Under the pieces are notes generated by a model. It was not told where the DNA came from. It saw nothing but the letters and a program-made list of their open reading frames with translations, and did not search any database. Shown in pieces: positions 14,755 to 22,074 of a DNA stretch of 22,932 bases. The position numbers were made by a program, and so were the translations under genes. This DNA comes from JALONO01 sp038209965 (GTDB lineage: Bacteria; Bacteroidota; Bacteroidia; Cytophagales; Thermoflexibacteraceae). How positions within the stretch are numbered: position 1 is the first letter of the stretch; each line of letters starts with the position of its first letter. The DNA lies in contig JBBQXF010000076.1 in NCBI GenBank assembly GCA_038209965.1, positions 1 to 22,932 of the forward strand, in the 5' to 3' direction.

Positions 14755-15777
14755 ATGAAACCACTGTACTACGAAACCTTTCTTGAAGACATCAAAAATC
14801 TTGTTACGCAAGCGCAAACAAGGGCGTTATTGTCGGTCAATCGTGAGTTGTTGTTTTTGTATTGGAACATTGGGAAAATGATTTTGGAAAAATAGGAACA
14901 GCAAGGTTGGGGGGCAAAAGTAATAGACCATCTGGCAACGGATTTGGCACAAAATTTTCCTGATAGCAAGGGTTTTTCGGTGCGAAATCTCAAAAATATG
15001 CAAAAATTCGCAAAAGCCTACCCCGATTTTGGAATTGTGCAGACACCGTCTGCACAATTAAGTTGGTCGCATCACGTCCTTATTTTAGATAAATTTGCTG
15101 ATGAAAAATTGCGTTTTTGGTATTTGTTAAAATCTGCCGAACAAGGTTGGTCTTATCGAGTTTTGCAACTTCAAATTGATCTGGAAATACACAGCAAGTT
15201 TGGGGTTTTGCCCAATAATTTTGAAAGTTATTTACCGAAACCGCAGTCGGAATTGGTGCAACAACTTTTTAAAGATGAATACATTTTTGATTTTATTGCC
15301 CAAGATGAAAAACGCAAGGAAAAGGATTTTGAAACCGAGATCATTCAAAATATTACTCATTTTTTGTTGGCTTTGGGCAAAGGCTTTTCGTACATAGGCA
15401 AGCAATACCATTTGGAAATTGGCGGACAAGATTTTTACATAGACTTGCTGTTTTATCACTTCAAACTCAAATGTTTTGTAGTGGTAGAACTCAAAATAGA
15501 CAATTTTAAGCCCGAATATGTGGGTAAACTTAATTTTTATTTGTCGGCAGTGGATGATTTGCTCAAACAGGAAAACGACCATGCAAGCATTGGGTTGTTG
15601 CTTTGTCGCAATAAAAATAACACCAACGTAGAATATGCTTTGCGTGATGTGAGCAAACCTATGGGCATTGCTTCCTACAAATTCACCAAACAAATTCCCG
15701 AAAATTTGAAAGGTAACTTGCCCACGGAACAGGAACTAAGGGAAATTTTAGACAAAATATCAATCCACAAACCTTAA
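14755..15777 (+). pseudogene. DUF1016/YhcG-type PDDEXK nuclease, interrupted by one amber codon
   Basis: The frame from the ATG at 14755 to the stop at 15777 would give a 340-aa protein, normal for YhcG/DUF1016, but codon 47 (14893-14895) is TAG. The N-terminal domain covers about residues 8-150 (NRELLFLYWNIGKMILEK, stop, EQQGWGAKVIDHLATDL, GFSVRNLKNMQKFA). The C-terminal PDDEXK nuclease domain has Asp230 in FYIDLLFYH and Glu245-x-Lys247 in VVVELK, so the active site is intact. The family usually has Gln at the interrupted position (EKQE..GWG), which fits a single CAG-to-TAG change. No other damage is seen. It could be a recent null allele, an amber-suppressed gene, or restart at TTG 14944 or ATG 14998. 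Families of this type are found near restriction and mobile genes. Confidence 0.85.
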
Positions 15778-15781
15778 AACA

Positions 15782-16051
15782 ATGGACGATAACCCCTTGT
15801 AAAACGACAAACATAATCCTGTTCGGGCAGCGGTAATTCGTTTGTATTCAGGCTTGTTTGACACACAAGATGAAACGTGGGATTTTATCCGTGATATTAC
15901 AGAAACAGCTATTTGGTTGGCGATGGAGTGCAAGACGCGCTCTTACGAAGATCAGGAAGGCAAAACGCGCTATGTTACGGAAGTGCTAGCGGATAGTATA
16001 GTGCTATTGGATAAAAAAGAAAATATTTGGAAAAATATTCGTTTTTGTTAG
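15782..16051 (+). pseudogene. Remnant of a single-stranded DNA-binding protein gene
   Basis: The stretch ECKTRSYEDQEGKTRYVTEV, then LADSIVLLDKKEN, closely resembles the C-terminal half of the OB fold of Bacteroidota SSB proteins (EGK-RSYEDKDG-RYVTEVVAD). The expected first half of the OB fold is missing or unrecognisable; instead the frame runs through DTQDETWDFIRDITETAIWLAM and has a TAA seven codons after an ATG at 15782. The frame from 15842 (69 aa) is open but lacks the SSB core and acidic tail. It begins 4 bases after the nuclease gene. I treat it as a decayed ssb fragment. Confidence 0.6.
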
Positions 16052-16098
16052 TTTTTTCAAAATTAACTGTCACATTCGCAAAGACGAAACGAAATAAG

Positions 16099-16347
16099 AT
16101 TGGGTATGCGAATTTTTCCGTTGTTCTAAAAAGAGGAAGGTAAGAAAATAGATGTGTAATGCTTTCACAAGTGCTTTTGGGCACATTGAGAGATTATTAC
16201 AAAGCCTGTAAACCCAGAGATTGGCCCTTTGAAGGACAAAGTTATGATTGTTATAGCACAAGGAGTGGGCAGAAAATATTTCAACGTGCCAAGGAAAAAA
16301 TAAGCATTTTGAAAGAGGTAAGCTTCCATATTTGGCAAATCGGTTGA
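16099..16347 (+). pseudogene. Tyrosine recombinase (XerC/D-type integrase) fragment
   Basis: The frame reads VVLKRGR, TAA (16141-16143), ENRCVMLSQVLLGTLRDYYK, then PRDWPFEGQ, YSTRSGQKIFQRAKEK and KEVSFH, where it departs from the family and stops. This matches the middle of Bacteroidota phage-type integrases (GKGKKDR-VMLS, LREYYK, PFEGQ, YS-RS-Q-VFQRA, VSFHTLRHSFATH). The Arg-I region is missing and the sequence breaks exactly where the HxLRH catalytic box should follow, so it cannot be active. It is good evidence that a mobile element once ended here. Confidence 0.75.
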
Positions 16348-16453
16348 CTCCACCCGCTAAACCCGGCTTGAGAAGTTTACTTGTTCCAAGATTTGTAGTC
16401 ATTGTACCAACAAAAGGCGAACAAAAATCTACTAAATTTCAAAAACCAAATGT

Positions 16454-16744
16454 TTGCCATCAAACCAACAAAATGATGAGAAAAAAATTAAAATTGCCTT
16501 GCTTGCGTTATCAATTGGCATATTTTTACCTGTGATTGCCAACGCTTACCAATGCAATTTCAGTGTGACCAGCGGCGGAACTACCACGCACATTAGCCTT
16601 ACCAACGTGAGCAACTCGATGGGCGGATCGACCTCGAGCTATTCGTATTCGCACACGGTGAATGGGATGGTCATTGCCGGAGGCAATGAGTCCGACTATG
16701 AGACACTCGATGTTAGCAACATGCCTTGTTGTGTATTGGCTTAA
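16454..16744 (+). CDS. Small secreted protein, unknown family
   Basis: A 96-aa frame with a Sec-type signal (KKIKIALLALS, hydrophobic core, cut at ANA/Y near residue 31) and a Ser/Thr/Gly-rich mature part of about 65 residues with Cys at 34 and a CC pair four residues from the end (SNMPCCVLA). The start is doubtful: residues MPSNQQNDE before the Lys pair are unlike a signal peptide, and ATGATGAGA followed by a run of A lies just downstream in another frame. One extra A in that run would give MMRKKIKIALLAL, a textbook start. So the gene may carry a one-base deletion, or vary by slippage. No family recognised. Confidence 0.5.
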   Translation: MPSNQQNDEKKIKIALLALSIGIFLPVIANAYQCNFSVTSGGTTTHISLTNVSNSMGGSTSSYSYSHTVNGMVIAGGNESDYETLDVSNMPCCVLA

Positions 16745-16770
16745 AAACTTCATTTAAACCTGCATTGACC

Positions 16771-17017
16771 GTGAAAACCCTTCTCCATTCCCTCTTGCTG
16801 ATTGGCAGCACCCTCCTTGGGGCCTGCTCGGCAAACAAACCCGAGATAAACACGATCGCTGGGCGCGACTTTCACCTCAAGATGACCACGCTGGTGCAGC
16901 ACAGCGCGGATCGGGAGGACGCACCCGGCCACCTACCTCAAACTCACCAAGCGAGACTTTGCCGCCGAAGATGAAATAATCCTTACGCTGTTCACCCTCC
17001 ATGAAAACAAGAAATAG
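16771..17017 (+). pseudogene. Module copy 1, gene A: lipoprotein gene with internal deletion
   Basis: Starts GTG at 16771 with a lipoprotein signal (KTLLHSLLLIGSTLLGAC), runs about 50 codons, then joins out of frame to the last ~30 codons of the same gene type as 19209-20454 (ATYLKLTKRDFAAEDEI, HENKK, stop). The junction at about 16923 is where 89 bases of near-identity with the second copy begin. Most of the central beta-propeller-like part is therefore missing. The 3' end overlaps gene B by 17 bases, as in copy 2. Confidence 0.7.
16923..17011 (+). repeat. Near-identical 89-bp direct repeat, copy 1
   Basis: Matches 20360-20448 with a single clear mismatch (ATCC against ATCT near 16980) before the two diverge in the gene A/gene B overlap. 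It spans the 3' end of gene A and the start of gene B. Confidence 0.9.
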
Positions 17018-17497
17018 AAAACCGTGGCTGACCCTTTGGCTGGGTTGTATTGGCATTGGACTGGCGGGCATTTGGTACATTGCGCCCGCGCCCACTTGGC
17101 CAAGAGAAACCGCCGCCATTGCCCAGTTGACCCACACCTATGGCACAGGGGGCTGTCCCACCAGCACTGGGTGGTTTTTGTTTCGGTGGGGGGATGCGGG
17201 TTTTGCTTGGGGCATCTCTTAACTTTCATCGCGCAGCACCCCGGCGATCCCGCGTATGTGTTCATCATTCCGGGGCGGTCGAGAAAAGATTTTGCGCTGG
17301 ACATCCCACCCAGAACCCGATCCCAAAAAAATGTATTTCGGGATAGTTTGGCGCTCAGTTTTCAGGACAGCCTGCTCCAGCCCACCGATAATACCGCCTA
17401 TCGATTTGGGGAGGGAAAAATCACCGAAAAGGTGGTGCCCACGCCCGAAAATATTACCGAAAAATTGCAATATATCGCTGCTACCTGCTCCCAATAG
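17001..17497 (+). pseudogene. Module copy 1, gene B: short membrane-anchored protein, frameshifted
   Basis: Begins with MKTRNRKPW inside the end of gene A, followed by one TM segment (LTLWLGCIGIGLAGIWYIA) and an extracytoplasmic region. The first frame stops at 17222 after FRWGDAGFAWG; the continuation is in another frame (LTFIAQHPGDPAYVFIIPGR, LDIPPRT, SFQDSLLQPTDNTAYRFG) and ends KITEKVVPTPENITEKLQYIA at 17497. The C-terminal piece matches the remnant at 20537-20628, which confirms that this is the real frame. A frameshift at about 17200-17220 separates the halves. Restored length would be about 165 aa. Family unknown. Confidence 0.7.
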
Positions 17498-17555
17498 CTC
17501 AACCCTTTTATCACAGAGCAGTGGCATGGCAGCTAATCCCAGAAACGGCCGAAGC

Positions 17556-18059
17556 TCAATTTTGCGGGGTCATCACCAGTTTGCCCGTGTCAAGTTGTTG
17601 GTTTTTCAACCGCAGCAAAATGGCGGCGTAGGTAGCAGGATCCAGTTGGGGGCTTCGGGACAGGATCCATAAATAGTTGCGCTTGGGGTGGCTCACCACG
17701 GCATAGCTGTAGTCGGTGGCCAGGTCGATGATCCAATAGTCGCCCTTGAATGGCCAGAAAAACTGTACCTTCAATTTGGCATTGTTGGTTCCCTCCACCA
17801 CAAAGGCTTTCCCCTTAACCATGGTCTTTTTCCCGTCGGGCCCACCTTTTCGGCAGCGGTTCATTACCACCACATGGCCTTTTTCGCTCAGGGCATATTC
17901 GGCCGTGGTGCAGCAGCAGCCTTTTTGGAACCGCTGGGGGAACGAGGCGATCTCGTACCACGTGCCCATGTACTTGGCCAGATCAACGCTGGGGACGGTT
18001 TGTAGCGGTTGGGCAGATGCCCCGAAAATGGTCATCAAACAGAGGGGGACAAAAAACAT
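17556..18059 (-). CDS. Lipocalin family protein (Blc-like)
   Basis: Small beta-barrel predicted to bind a hydrophobic ligand in the periplasm or outer membrane. From the ATG at 18059 it is 167 aa: a short hydrophobic signal cut at ASA/Q (residues 16-17), the lipocalin motif KYMGTWYEIASFPQRFQKGC (29-48, the GxW signature), TAEYAL, VKGKAFVVEGTNNAKLKVQF, GDYWIIDLATDYSYAVV, and the closing YLWILSRSPQLDPATY. These are the Blc/apolipoprotein D landmarks in order. The signal has no positive charge; a TTG at 18101 would add RHNAPKTALRYS and supply it, so the start is uncertain. There is a CCC run at 48-50 rather than the single Blc Cys. It probably shares a transcript with the two genes upstream. Confidence 0.9.
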   Translation of the reverse strand: MFFVPLCLMTIFGASAQPLQTVPSVDLAKYMGTWYEIASFPQRFQKGCCCTTAEYALSEKGHVVVMNRCRKGGPDGKKTMVKGKAFVVEGTNNAKLKVQFFWPFKGDYWIIDLATDYSYAVVSHPKRNYLWILSRSPQLDPATYAAILLRLKNQQLDTGKLVMTPQN

Positions 18060-18175
18060 CAAACTATATCTGAGGGCAGTTTTTGGCGCGTTGTGCCGCA
18101 AAAAACAGGTTATCTGACCAACAAACGGCCAAAAATCTGCCCTCAGATCGGGGGTTGGAAGGACTTGGGCGGTGA

Positions 18176-18307
18176 TCAATGCACCGCTACTCCATGGCTC
18201 GGCCAAGTGACCGACGCAGTGATCCCGCCCTCGGTCAGCAGTCGCACCGTTGTCAGGATGATCAATCCCAACCCAACAGCAATCAGTATGATTCCAATTA
18301 TTTTCAT
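18176..18307 (-). CDS. 43-aa single-TM membrane peptide
   Basis: Between the coiled-coil lipoprotein gene and the lipocalin gene an ATG at 18307 opens a 43-codon frame: MKIIGIILIAVGLGLIILTT, then a short polar tail (RLLTEGG, ending HGVAVH). The N-terminus strongly resembles the small one- or two-TM stress peptides (DUF3185-like, MK-I-GI-LI-VG) often seen beside envelope-stress genes. It begins 47 bases after the upstream stop and lies on the same strand, so co-transcription is likely. The frame continuing into the lipocalin from 18350 overlaps it in another phase and is less protein-like. Confidence 0.55.
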   Translation of the reverse strand: MKIIGIILIAVGLGLIILTTVRLLTEGGITASVTWPSHGVAVH

Positions 18308-18354
18308 GGCAATAAGGATCAAAAGTAACAAAAATGGGAATGCGGCCCAAAAGC

Positions 18355-18834
18355 TTAGTTGTTCTTCATGTTCCGATCAGCCATTGCGGAAATGGATTTG
18401 CCAACTTCATCCATTTCTTGGTTGAAATCGTACTTGAACGATTGCCATTTGTCTTTGGTAGATTCTTTATATTCCTGCATTTTGACTTTCAATTTGGCAT
18501 TTTTCTGCTCTATTTCACCCAACTCCTTTTCGTACTTGGCCCGGGCCTCTTTTTTCTCTTGTTGCATTTTGACTTTCAATTCCTTGATCCGGCGATCGTT
18601 TTCTATCAACTTGGCCTCAGAGTCAGTCCTGAACTGCATGTACTCGTTGATTGAGTCTTGTCGGGCCTGCTCCAAGTTTTGCCTTGCATCCACCAAATCA
18701 TTTTTGGCATCCACTACTTCCTCTTTGGCATCCGCTACTTTTTCTTCTTCGTTGGCTGGCGATTTATCGCAGCCCACCATTCCGGCGGTCATGATACTGG
18801 CCAAAAAGGCCATTTTAAAAAAGTTCGGTTTCAT
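18355..18834 (-). CDS. Coiled-coil lipoprotein (sll1863-like stress protein family)
   Basis: A 159-aa protein with a lipoprotein signal (MKPNFFKMAF, then AGMVGC with Cys22) followed by almost continuous heptad-rich helix: EEKVADAKEEVVDAKNDLVD, ARQNLEQARQDSINEYMQF, KELKVKMQQEKKEARAKYEK and a second KLKVKMQ repeat. It ends DEVGKSISAMADRN. The architecture matches periplasmic coiled-coil lipoproteins annotated as sll1863 family stress response proteins in Bacteroidota; I base this on pattern only. It is the first gene of a likely three-gene unit (with the 43-aa peptide and the lipocalin) and has a strong minus-7 box upstream. An envelope-stress role for the unit is inference. Confidence 0.8.
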   Translation of the reverse strand: MKPNFFKMAFLASIMTAGMVGCDKSPANEEEKVADAKEEVVDAKNDLVDARQNLEQARQDSINEYMQFRTDSEAKLIENDRRIKELKVKMQQEKKEARAKYEKELGEIEQKNAKLKVKMQEYKESTKDKWQSFKYDFNQEMDEVGKSISAMADRNMKNN

Positions 18835-18884
18835 TAGTCGTTTGTTTGAGAGTGTTGATTAAGTAGAATCGTACAATAATAAAG

Positions 18885-18892
18885 CAAAGGTA
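18885..18892 (-). promoter_or_regulatory. Minus-7 box of the coiled-coil lipoprotein unit
   Basis: TACCTTTG on -, exact TAnnTTTG, 50 bases ahead of the start at 18834. It lies between the arms of an inverted repeat, GTACAATAA (18871-18879) and TTATTGTAC (18933-18941), which could be a split operator. Confidence 0.5.
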
Positions 18893-19208
18893 CAGGCTTT
18901 CGCTACCCAATCTGTTACACCTTTTTGGGAGTTTATTGTACAAATTACAGTATTTGTTGGCCGGGCGGTGTTGCTCTTGTGTCGCATTGCCAAGAACCGG
19001 AAAAGATCGGTCGCAAGATCGGCAATGCTGCTGCTTAAGTTGGCAGGTTCGCAGTCTCCGAGCTTTGAGGCTAGGTGGCGTTGGTGTAAATTCAGGAAGG
19101 CAATACGTAAATAATGGTATTTTTGAGTGACAAAAATAAGTACTGGAGGGTTCGCCGCTTGCGGCTCTCCGGTCTTTTGGATTACCTTGGCCCAACAACC
19201 CCCCACTT
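18893..19208. other. Intergenic between divergent units
   Basis: No gene supported. It carries the regulatory DNA of the reverse-strand lipoprotein unit and of the forward-strand pseudogene at 19209, including the inverted repeat at 19118-19138. The reverse-strand frames covering 18815-19206 (up to 127 codons) have Cys/His/Arg-rich, non-protein-like translations. Confidence 0.5.
19118..19138. promoter_or_regulatory. Inverted repeat made of two facing minus-7 boxes
   Basis: TATTTTTG (19118-19125) on + and the same octamer on - (19138-19131), separated by five bases. The + box would serve the gene at 19209 with a leader of about 80 bases. The symmetry suggests either a bidirectional promoter or an operator. 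Confidence 0.4.
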
Positions 19209-20454
19209 ATGCGGTTCTACCCAAACTTGTTATCCCTCATTGTTGTGCTGGCGGCCCTGGCCAGTTGCCACACCGAGCCAAAACAAGGCGTGGCCAAGGC
19301 CGCCCCCAGCTACCGCTACGATTTTTCGCTGGTGGAACAAAAAATAAAACGGATCCCGGTGGACAGCACCACCCGCAACCGCCTGGGCGAGTACAGGGCC
19401 CGGCTCAGGGAAACCGCCGGAGGCAAGACCGAGCTGCTCCCTAAACCCCAGCAACAACCAGGTACAGTTCTATGACTGGGCCAGCGGCCAATTGGAAAAA
19501 ACCGTCCAGCTCCAAGCCGAAGGCCCACAAGCCGTAGGGAAACCCCGGGGGTTCTGGGTGCTGGACGACAGCACATTGGTGGTGCCCCACCAACATTCCA
19601 ATGCGATCATGCTGGTCGATCACCAGGGCCGGATCAAACGGAATTACCGGCAAACCCACCGAACCGAGAACGCCCCCGGCCCCGGGCAAATGGCTTTGTC
19701 TATTCGGCCGAACCGATGCCGATGGATCACCAGCCGATGTTCCGCACAGGGCCAAAGTGGTATTTTTGTGTTTATCCAGATTTAAACCGTAGCGTTTACG
19801 GTTTTTTTGAGCATGGTAAAACGGCTATGGTGCTTGATACTGTTAATGGCCAATCGATTTGCCACACTCCTTATCCATTACCTTATCACGATAAAGGAAA
19901 GTTTAGCGCCAGCCCATATCAAGACGTGAGTTGGACTTATGACCCAGTACGGGGCAAGGTCACCTTATCGTTCCCGGCTGATGTGAACCTCTATGTGACC
20001 GATACCAGCTTTGGCTAAGGCGAGGCCCACGAGGCCCAGAGCAGGATAGTGCCCGGCCCGGTCAAGTTCAAGGACAAGCCCCGAGCAGGACGAAAGTGCC
20101 TTTTATATGGCCAACCACCACTACAAAGCTTTGTTCTTCGATCCTTACCGGCGGGTGTACTACCGGCTGGTGCACCTGCCCGCCCGCCCGCTCCGGCTGG
20201 CGACCGAGACCGGGCCGGAAATGACCGACGGAGTGCCCGTTTCGGTCATCATCTTGGACGACCAGCACCGGGTCATCGGCGAGACCAAGCTGCCCTATCC
20301 CCTGGGCATGGTGGGCGGGGCGTGGATCGACCGCGAGGGGCTGTGGATCGAGGGCGTGAACCCGGCCACCTACCTCAAACTCACCAAGCGAGACTTTGCC
20401 GCCGAAGATGAAATAATCTTTACGCTGTTCACCCTCCATGAAAACAAAAAATAA
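19209..20454 (+). pseudogene. Module copy 2, gene A: DUF4221-like lipoprotein, multiply broken
   Basis: A lipoprotein signal (MRFYPNLLSLIVVLAALASC) opens the gene, but the coding sequence is spread over several frames. Segments: to about 19437 (RIPVDSTTRNRLGEYRARL); about 19443-19680 (NPSNNQVQFYDWASGQLEKT, RGFWVLDDSTLVVPHQ); about 19690-20018 (GFVYSAEPMPMDHQPMFRTG, VSWTYDPVRGKVTLSFP), ending in TAA at 20016-20018; continuing EAHEAQSRIVPGP to about 20080; and a last shift into DESAFYMANHHYKALFFDP, then LWIEGVNPATYLKLTKRDF and HENKK. So at least three frameshifts and one nonsense codon. Restored, it is about 410 aa and looks like a Bacteroidota DUF4221-type beta-propeller lipoprotein; that name is tentative. 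Confidence 0.75.
20360..20448 (+). repeat. Near-identical 89-bp direct repeat, copy 2
   Basis: Partner of 16923-17011, about 3.4 kb away in the same orientation. Long enough for homologous recombination, which would delete the lipocalin unit between the copies. Confidence 0.9.
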
Positions 20455-20628
20455 GCGTCCGTGGGCCGACTGGGCGCTTGTAGATCGGTCTCCGGGAGCG
20501 TTTGCGCCAGCCCCATTGAAAACAATCCTGATCGTTTTGAGGCGGGGAAAATCACCGAAAAGGTCGTGTTCACGCCCGAGAACATTGCCAAAAAGTTGCG
20601 CTACATCGCGGGCAATGGCCACGATTAG
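20438..20628 (+). pseudogene. Module copy 2, gene B: deleted to its two ends
   Basis: Starts MKTKNKRPW inside the end of gene A exactly as in copy 1, then the TM segment and most of the body are gone. It resumes in another frame as RFEAGKITEKVVFTPENIAKK, then LRYIAGNGHD and TAG at 20626. The C-terminal part aligns with 17410-17497 (KITEKVV-TPENI--KL-YIA). It lies 26 bases from the parA stop codon, convergent with it. Confidence 0.7.
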
Positions 20629-20654
20629 CCCCGTTTAGTGCACTATTTTTCTCC

Positions 20655-21413
20655 TCATTGCCCATCTTTGCCCACGAAGGCCAGCACTTCGCCGCACAGT
20701 TTCTGGTAATCGGCCGCGCCGCGCGAGTCGGGGGCATACTCAAATACGCTCTGCTCAAACACCGTGCACTCCATGAGCGCAATGTCCTGCCGGATATTGG
20801 TGCCAAAGATCCGCAGTTTTTTGTCGGCGGTCAGTTTGTGGTGGACCATCTGGCCAAATTTGGTGCGCAGATCGAACATGGAGAGCAGGATGCCGGCCAG
20901 CTCGATCCTGGGGTTCATCCGTTTTTTGATCTTGGCCACCAGTTGTTGGATCTCGTCCAGCCCGATATAGGCAAAATTTTCACCTTGGAGGGGCACAATG
21001 TAAAAATCGCTGGCCACCAGGGCGTTCACGGTCAGGGCGCCCAAACTCGGGGGGCAATCGATCAGCACAAAATCGTAGGGCTGGCCCTTGAGGGCATCGG
21101 CCAGCAGGTGGCCGCTGTCCGGCTCGGTGTTGATCCGGTATTCGTAGCTCAGTAAGGCCCGGTGCGCGGGCAGCACGTCAAAATGGGCTTGCTGGATCAG
21201 CGCTTGGGTAAGCGTGGCCTCGCCCGTGAGCACCTCGCCGATGTGGTGTTTGCCCAAGTTGGCCCCGGTGGCCACGCTCAAATTGCACTGCGCATCCAGA
21301 TCGATGAGCAGCACTTTGAAATGGTGCCGGGCCAAGGCCGCGCCGAGGTTGAATACGGTAGTGGTTTTGCCGGTTCCGCCCTTGTTGTTGGTGACTGATA
21401 TTGTGATGGCCAT
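20655..21413 (-). CDS. parA: ParA-family partition ATPase
   Basis: Walker-type ATPase that positions replicon copies along the nucleoid. From the ATG at 21413 it is 252 aa; an in-frame ATG at 21458 adds 15 unconserved residues (MPSRTTGG). The deviant Walker A is NKGGTGKTTT (residues 10-19, signature Lys11 and Lys16), A' is LIDLDAQCN (the usual DPQ is DAQ here), Walker B is FVLIDCPPSLG, and the C-terminal part has GILLSMFD, FGTNIRQDIALMEC and YAPDSRGAADYQKLC. Length and the lack of an N-terminal helix-turn-helix fit the small type Ib/Soj-like group. No parB-like gene follows within the window. Together with the iteron origin 15 kb away it supports a plasmid or chromid, though ParA alone could be chromosomal. 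Confidence 0.93.
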   Translation of the reverse strand: MAITISVTNNKGGTGKTTTVFNLGAALARHHFKVLLIDLDAQCNLSVATGANLGKHHIGEVLTGEATLTQALIQQAHFDVLPAHRALLSYEYRINTEPDSGHLLADALKGQPYDFVLIDCPPSLGALTVNALVASDFYIVPLQGENFAYIGLDEIQQLVAKIKKRMNPRIELAGILLSMFDLRTKFGQMVHHKLTADKKLRIFGTNIRQDIALMECTVFEQSVFEYAPDSRGAADYQKLCGEVLAFVGKDGQ

Positions 21414-21490
21414 GGTTGGTCTGGTTGGTCCACGCCCACCTGTAGTGCGGGAGGGCATTTTGGGCGGTCAAGTTAAGGAGGATGGGGCAC

Positions 21491-21522
21491 AAAAAAAAGT
21501 AGGTCTTGCCATGAGCAAGACC
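21491..21522 (-). terminator. Intrinsic terminator in the parA leader
   Basis: On - the order is GGTCTTGC (21522-21515), a 5-base loop, GCAAGACC (21509-21502), two bases, then eight consecutive T (21498-21491). A canonical Rho-independent terminator, located 78 bases upstream of the parA ATG and pointing at it. Confidence 0.8.
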
Positions 21523-21562
21523 AACTAAAAGATAACCCTATGGTATTAAAGCAAGTTTGAAA

Positions 21563-21570
21563 CAAATTTA
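21563..21570 (-). promoter_or_regulatory. Minus-7 box, candidate parA promoter
   Basis: TAAATTTG on -, exact TAnnTTTG, with a T-run about 19 bases further upstream in place of the minus-33 TTTG. Transcripts would start near 21556 and meet the terminator at 21522-21491 before reaching parA. Confidence 0.5.
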
Positions 21571-22066
21571 TCTTTACAGGTGTGCCGAAAAAGGGGAACA
21601 ACCCGACCAAAATCATTATGGAGTACGAAAGTCATCTGATCACGAAATCACAAGAACCATGCTAAATACTGATCAAACCTTAGCTATGTACTTATTTACT
21701 TGGTAACAGTTCAAAATTAGCATAAAAAAATGAGACCCAAAGCTAGTATCTCCTTTTAGTGGCCAATCCGTGAAAAAGTCAAATAGATTCTTTAAATAGT
21801 CTAATTTAGAATTCTGGCCTTGAAAATCAATATTTTACGCGTTCTGGCCAGACAAAATCCATTGTTGGGCATGATCGATGGGGCTTTTTTGGTTCGGTTT
21901 ATCGACCCAACACCGTCCCACAAACCAATGGAATTGGTCAATCGATAGGAAAATTGCATGTAATTTTTAAGCCATAAATGCACAATCGTTGATCAAAATC
22001 ACCAAACTGCCTCATTTAGGTACGCTATTGGAGCCAGAGTTCCAATCTAATAAATTGTCTTACTGC
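21571..22066. other. Non-coding stretch upstream of parA and mscS
   Basis: About 500 bases with no gene. Loose recurring TGATCA (near 21640, 21670 and 21991), ATCGAT and TTCTGGCC motifs were noticed, but no regular array. A partition centromere could lie here, but none is demonstrable. The 60-codon reverse frame at 21801-21983 has no protein-like features. Confidence 0.4.
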
Positions 22067-22074
22067 TAAGTTTG
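22067..22074 (+). promoter_or_regulatory. Minus-7 box of the MscS gene
   Basis: TAAGTTTG, exact TAnnTTTG, 59 bases ahead of the ATG at 22134; leader about 50 bases. No standard minus-33 element seen. Confidence 0.45.

Noticed and set aside
16332..16535. 67-codon forward frame with VVIVPTK, echoed by GVIVPTK at 5698
   Set aside because: The resemblance is seven residues in unrelated contexts; the 16332 frame runs from the integrase fragment into another frame of the secreted-protein gene.
17556..18350. Lipocalin start at 18350
   Set aside because: The first ~80 residues overlap the 43-aa peptide in another phase and are Cys/His/Trp-rich; the signal peptide and lipocalin fold start near 18059-18101.
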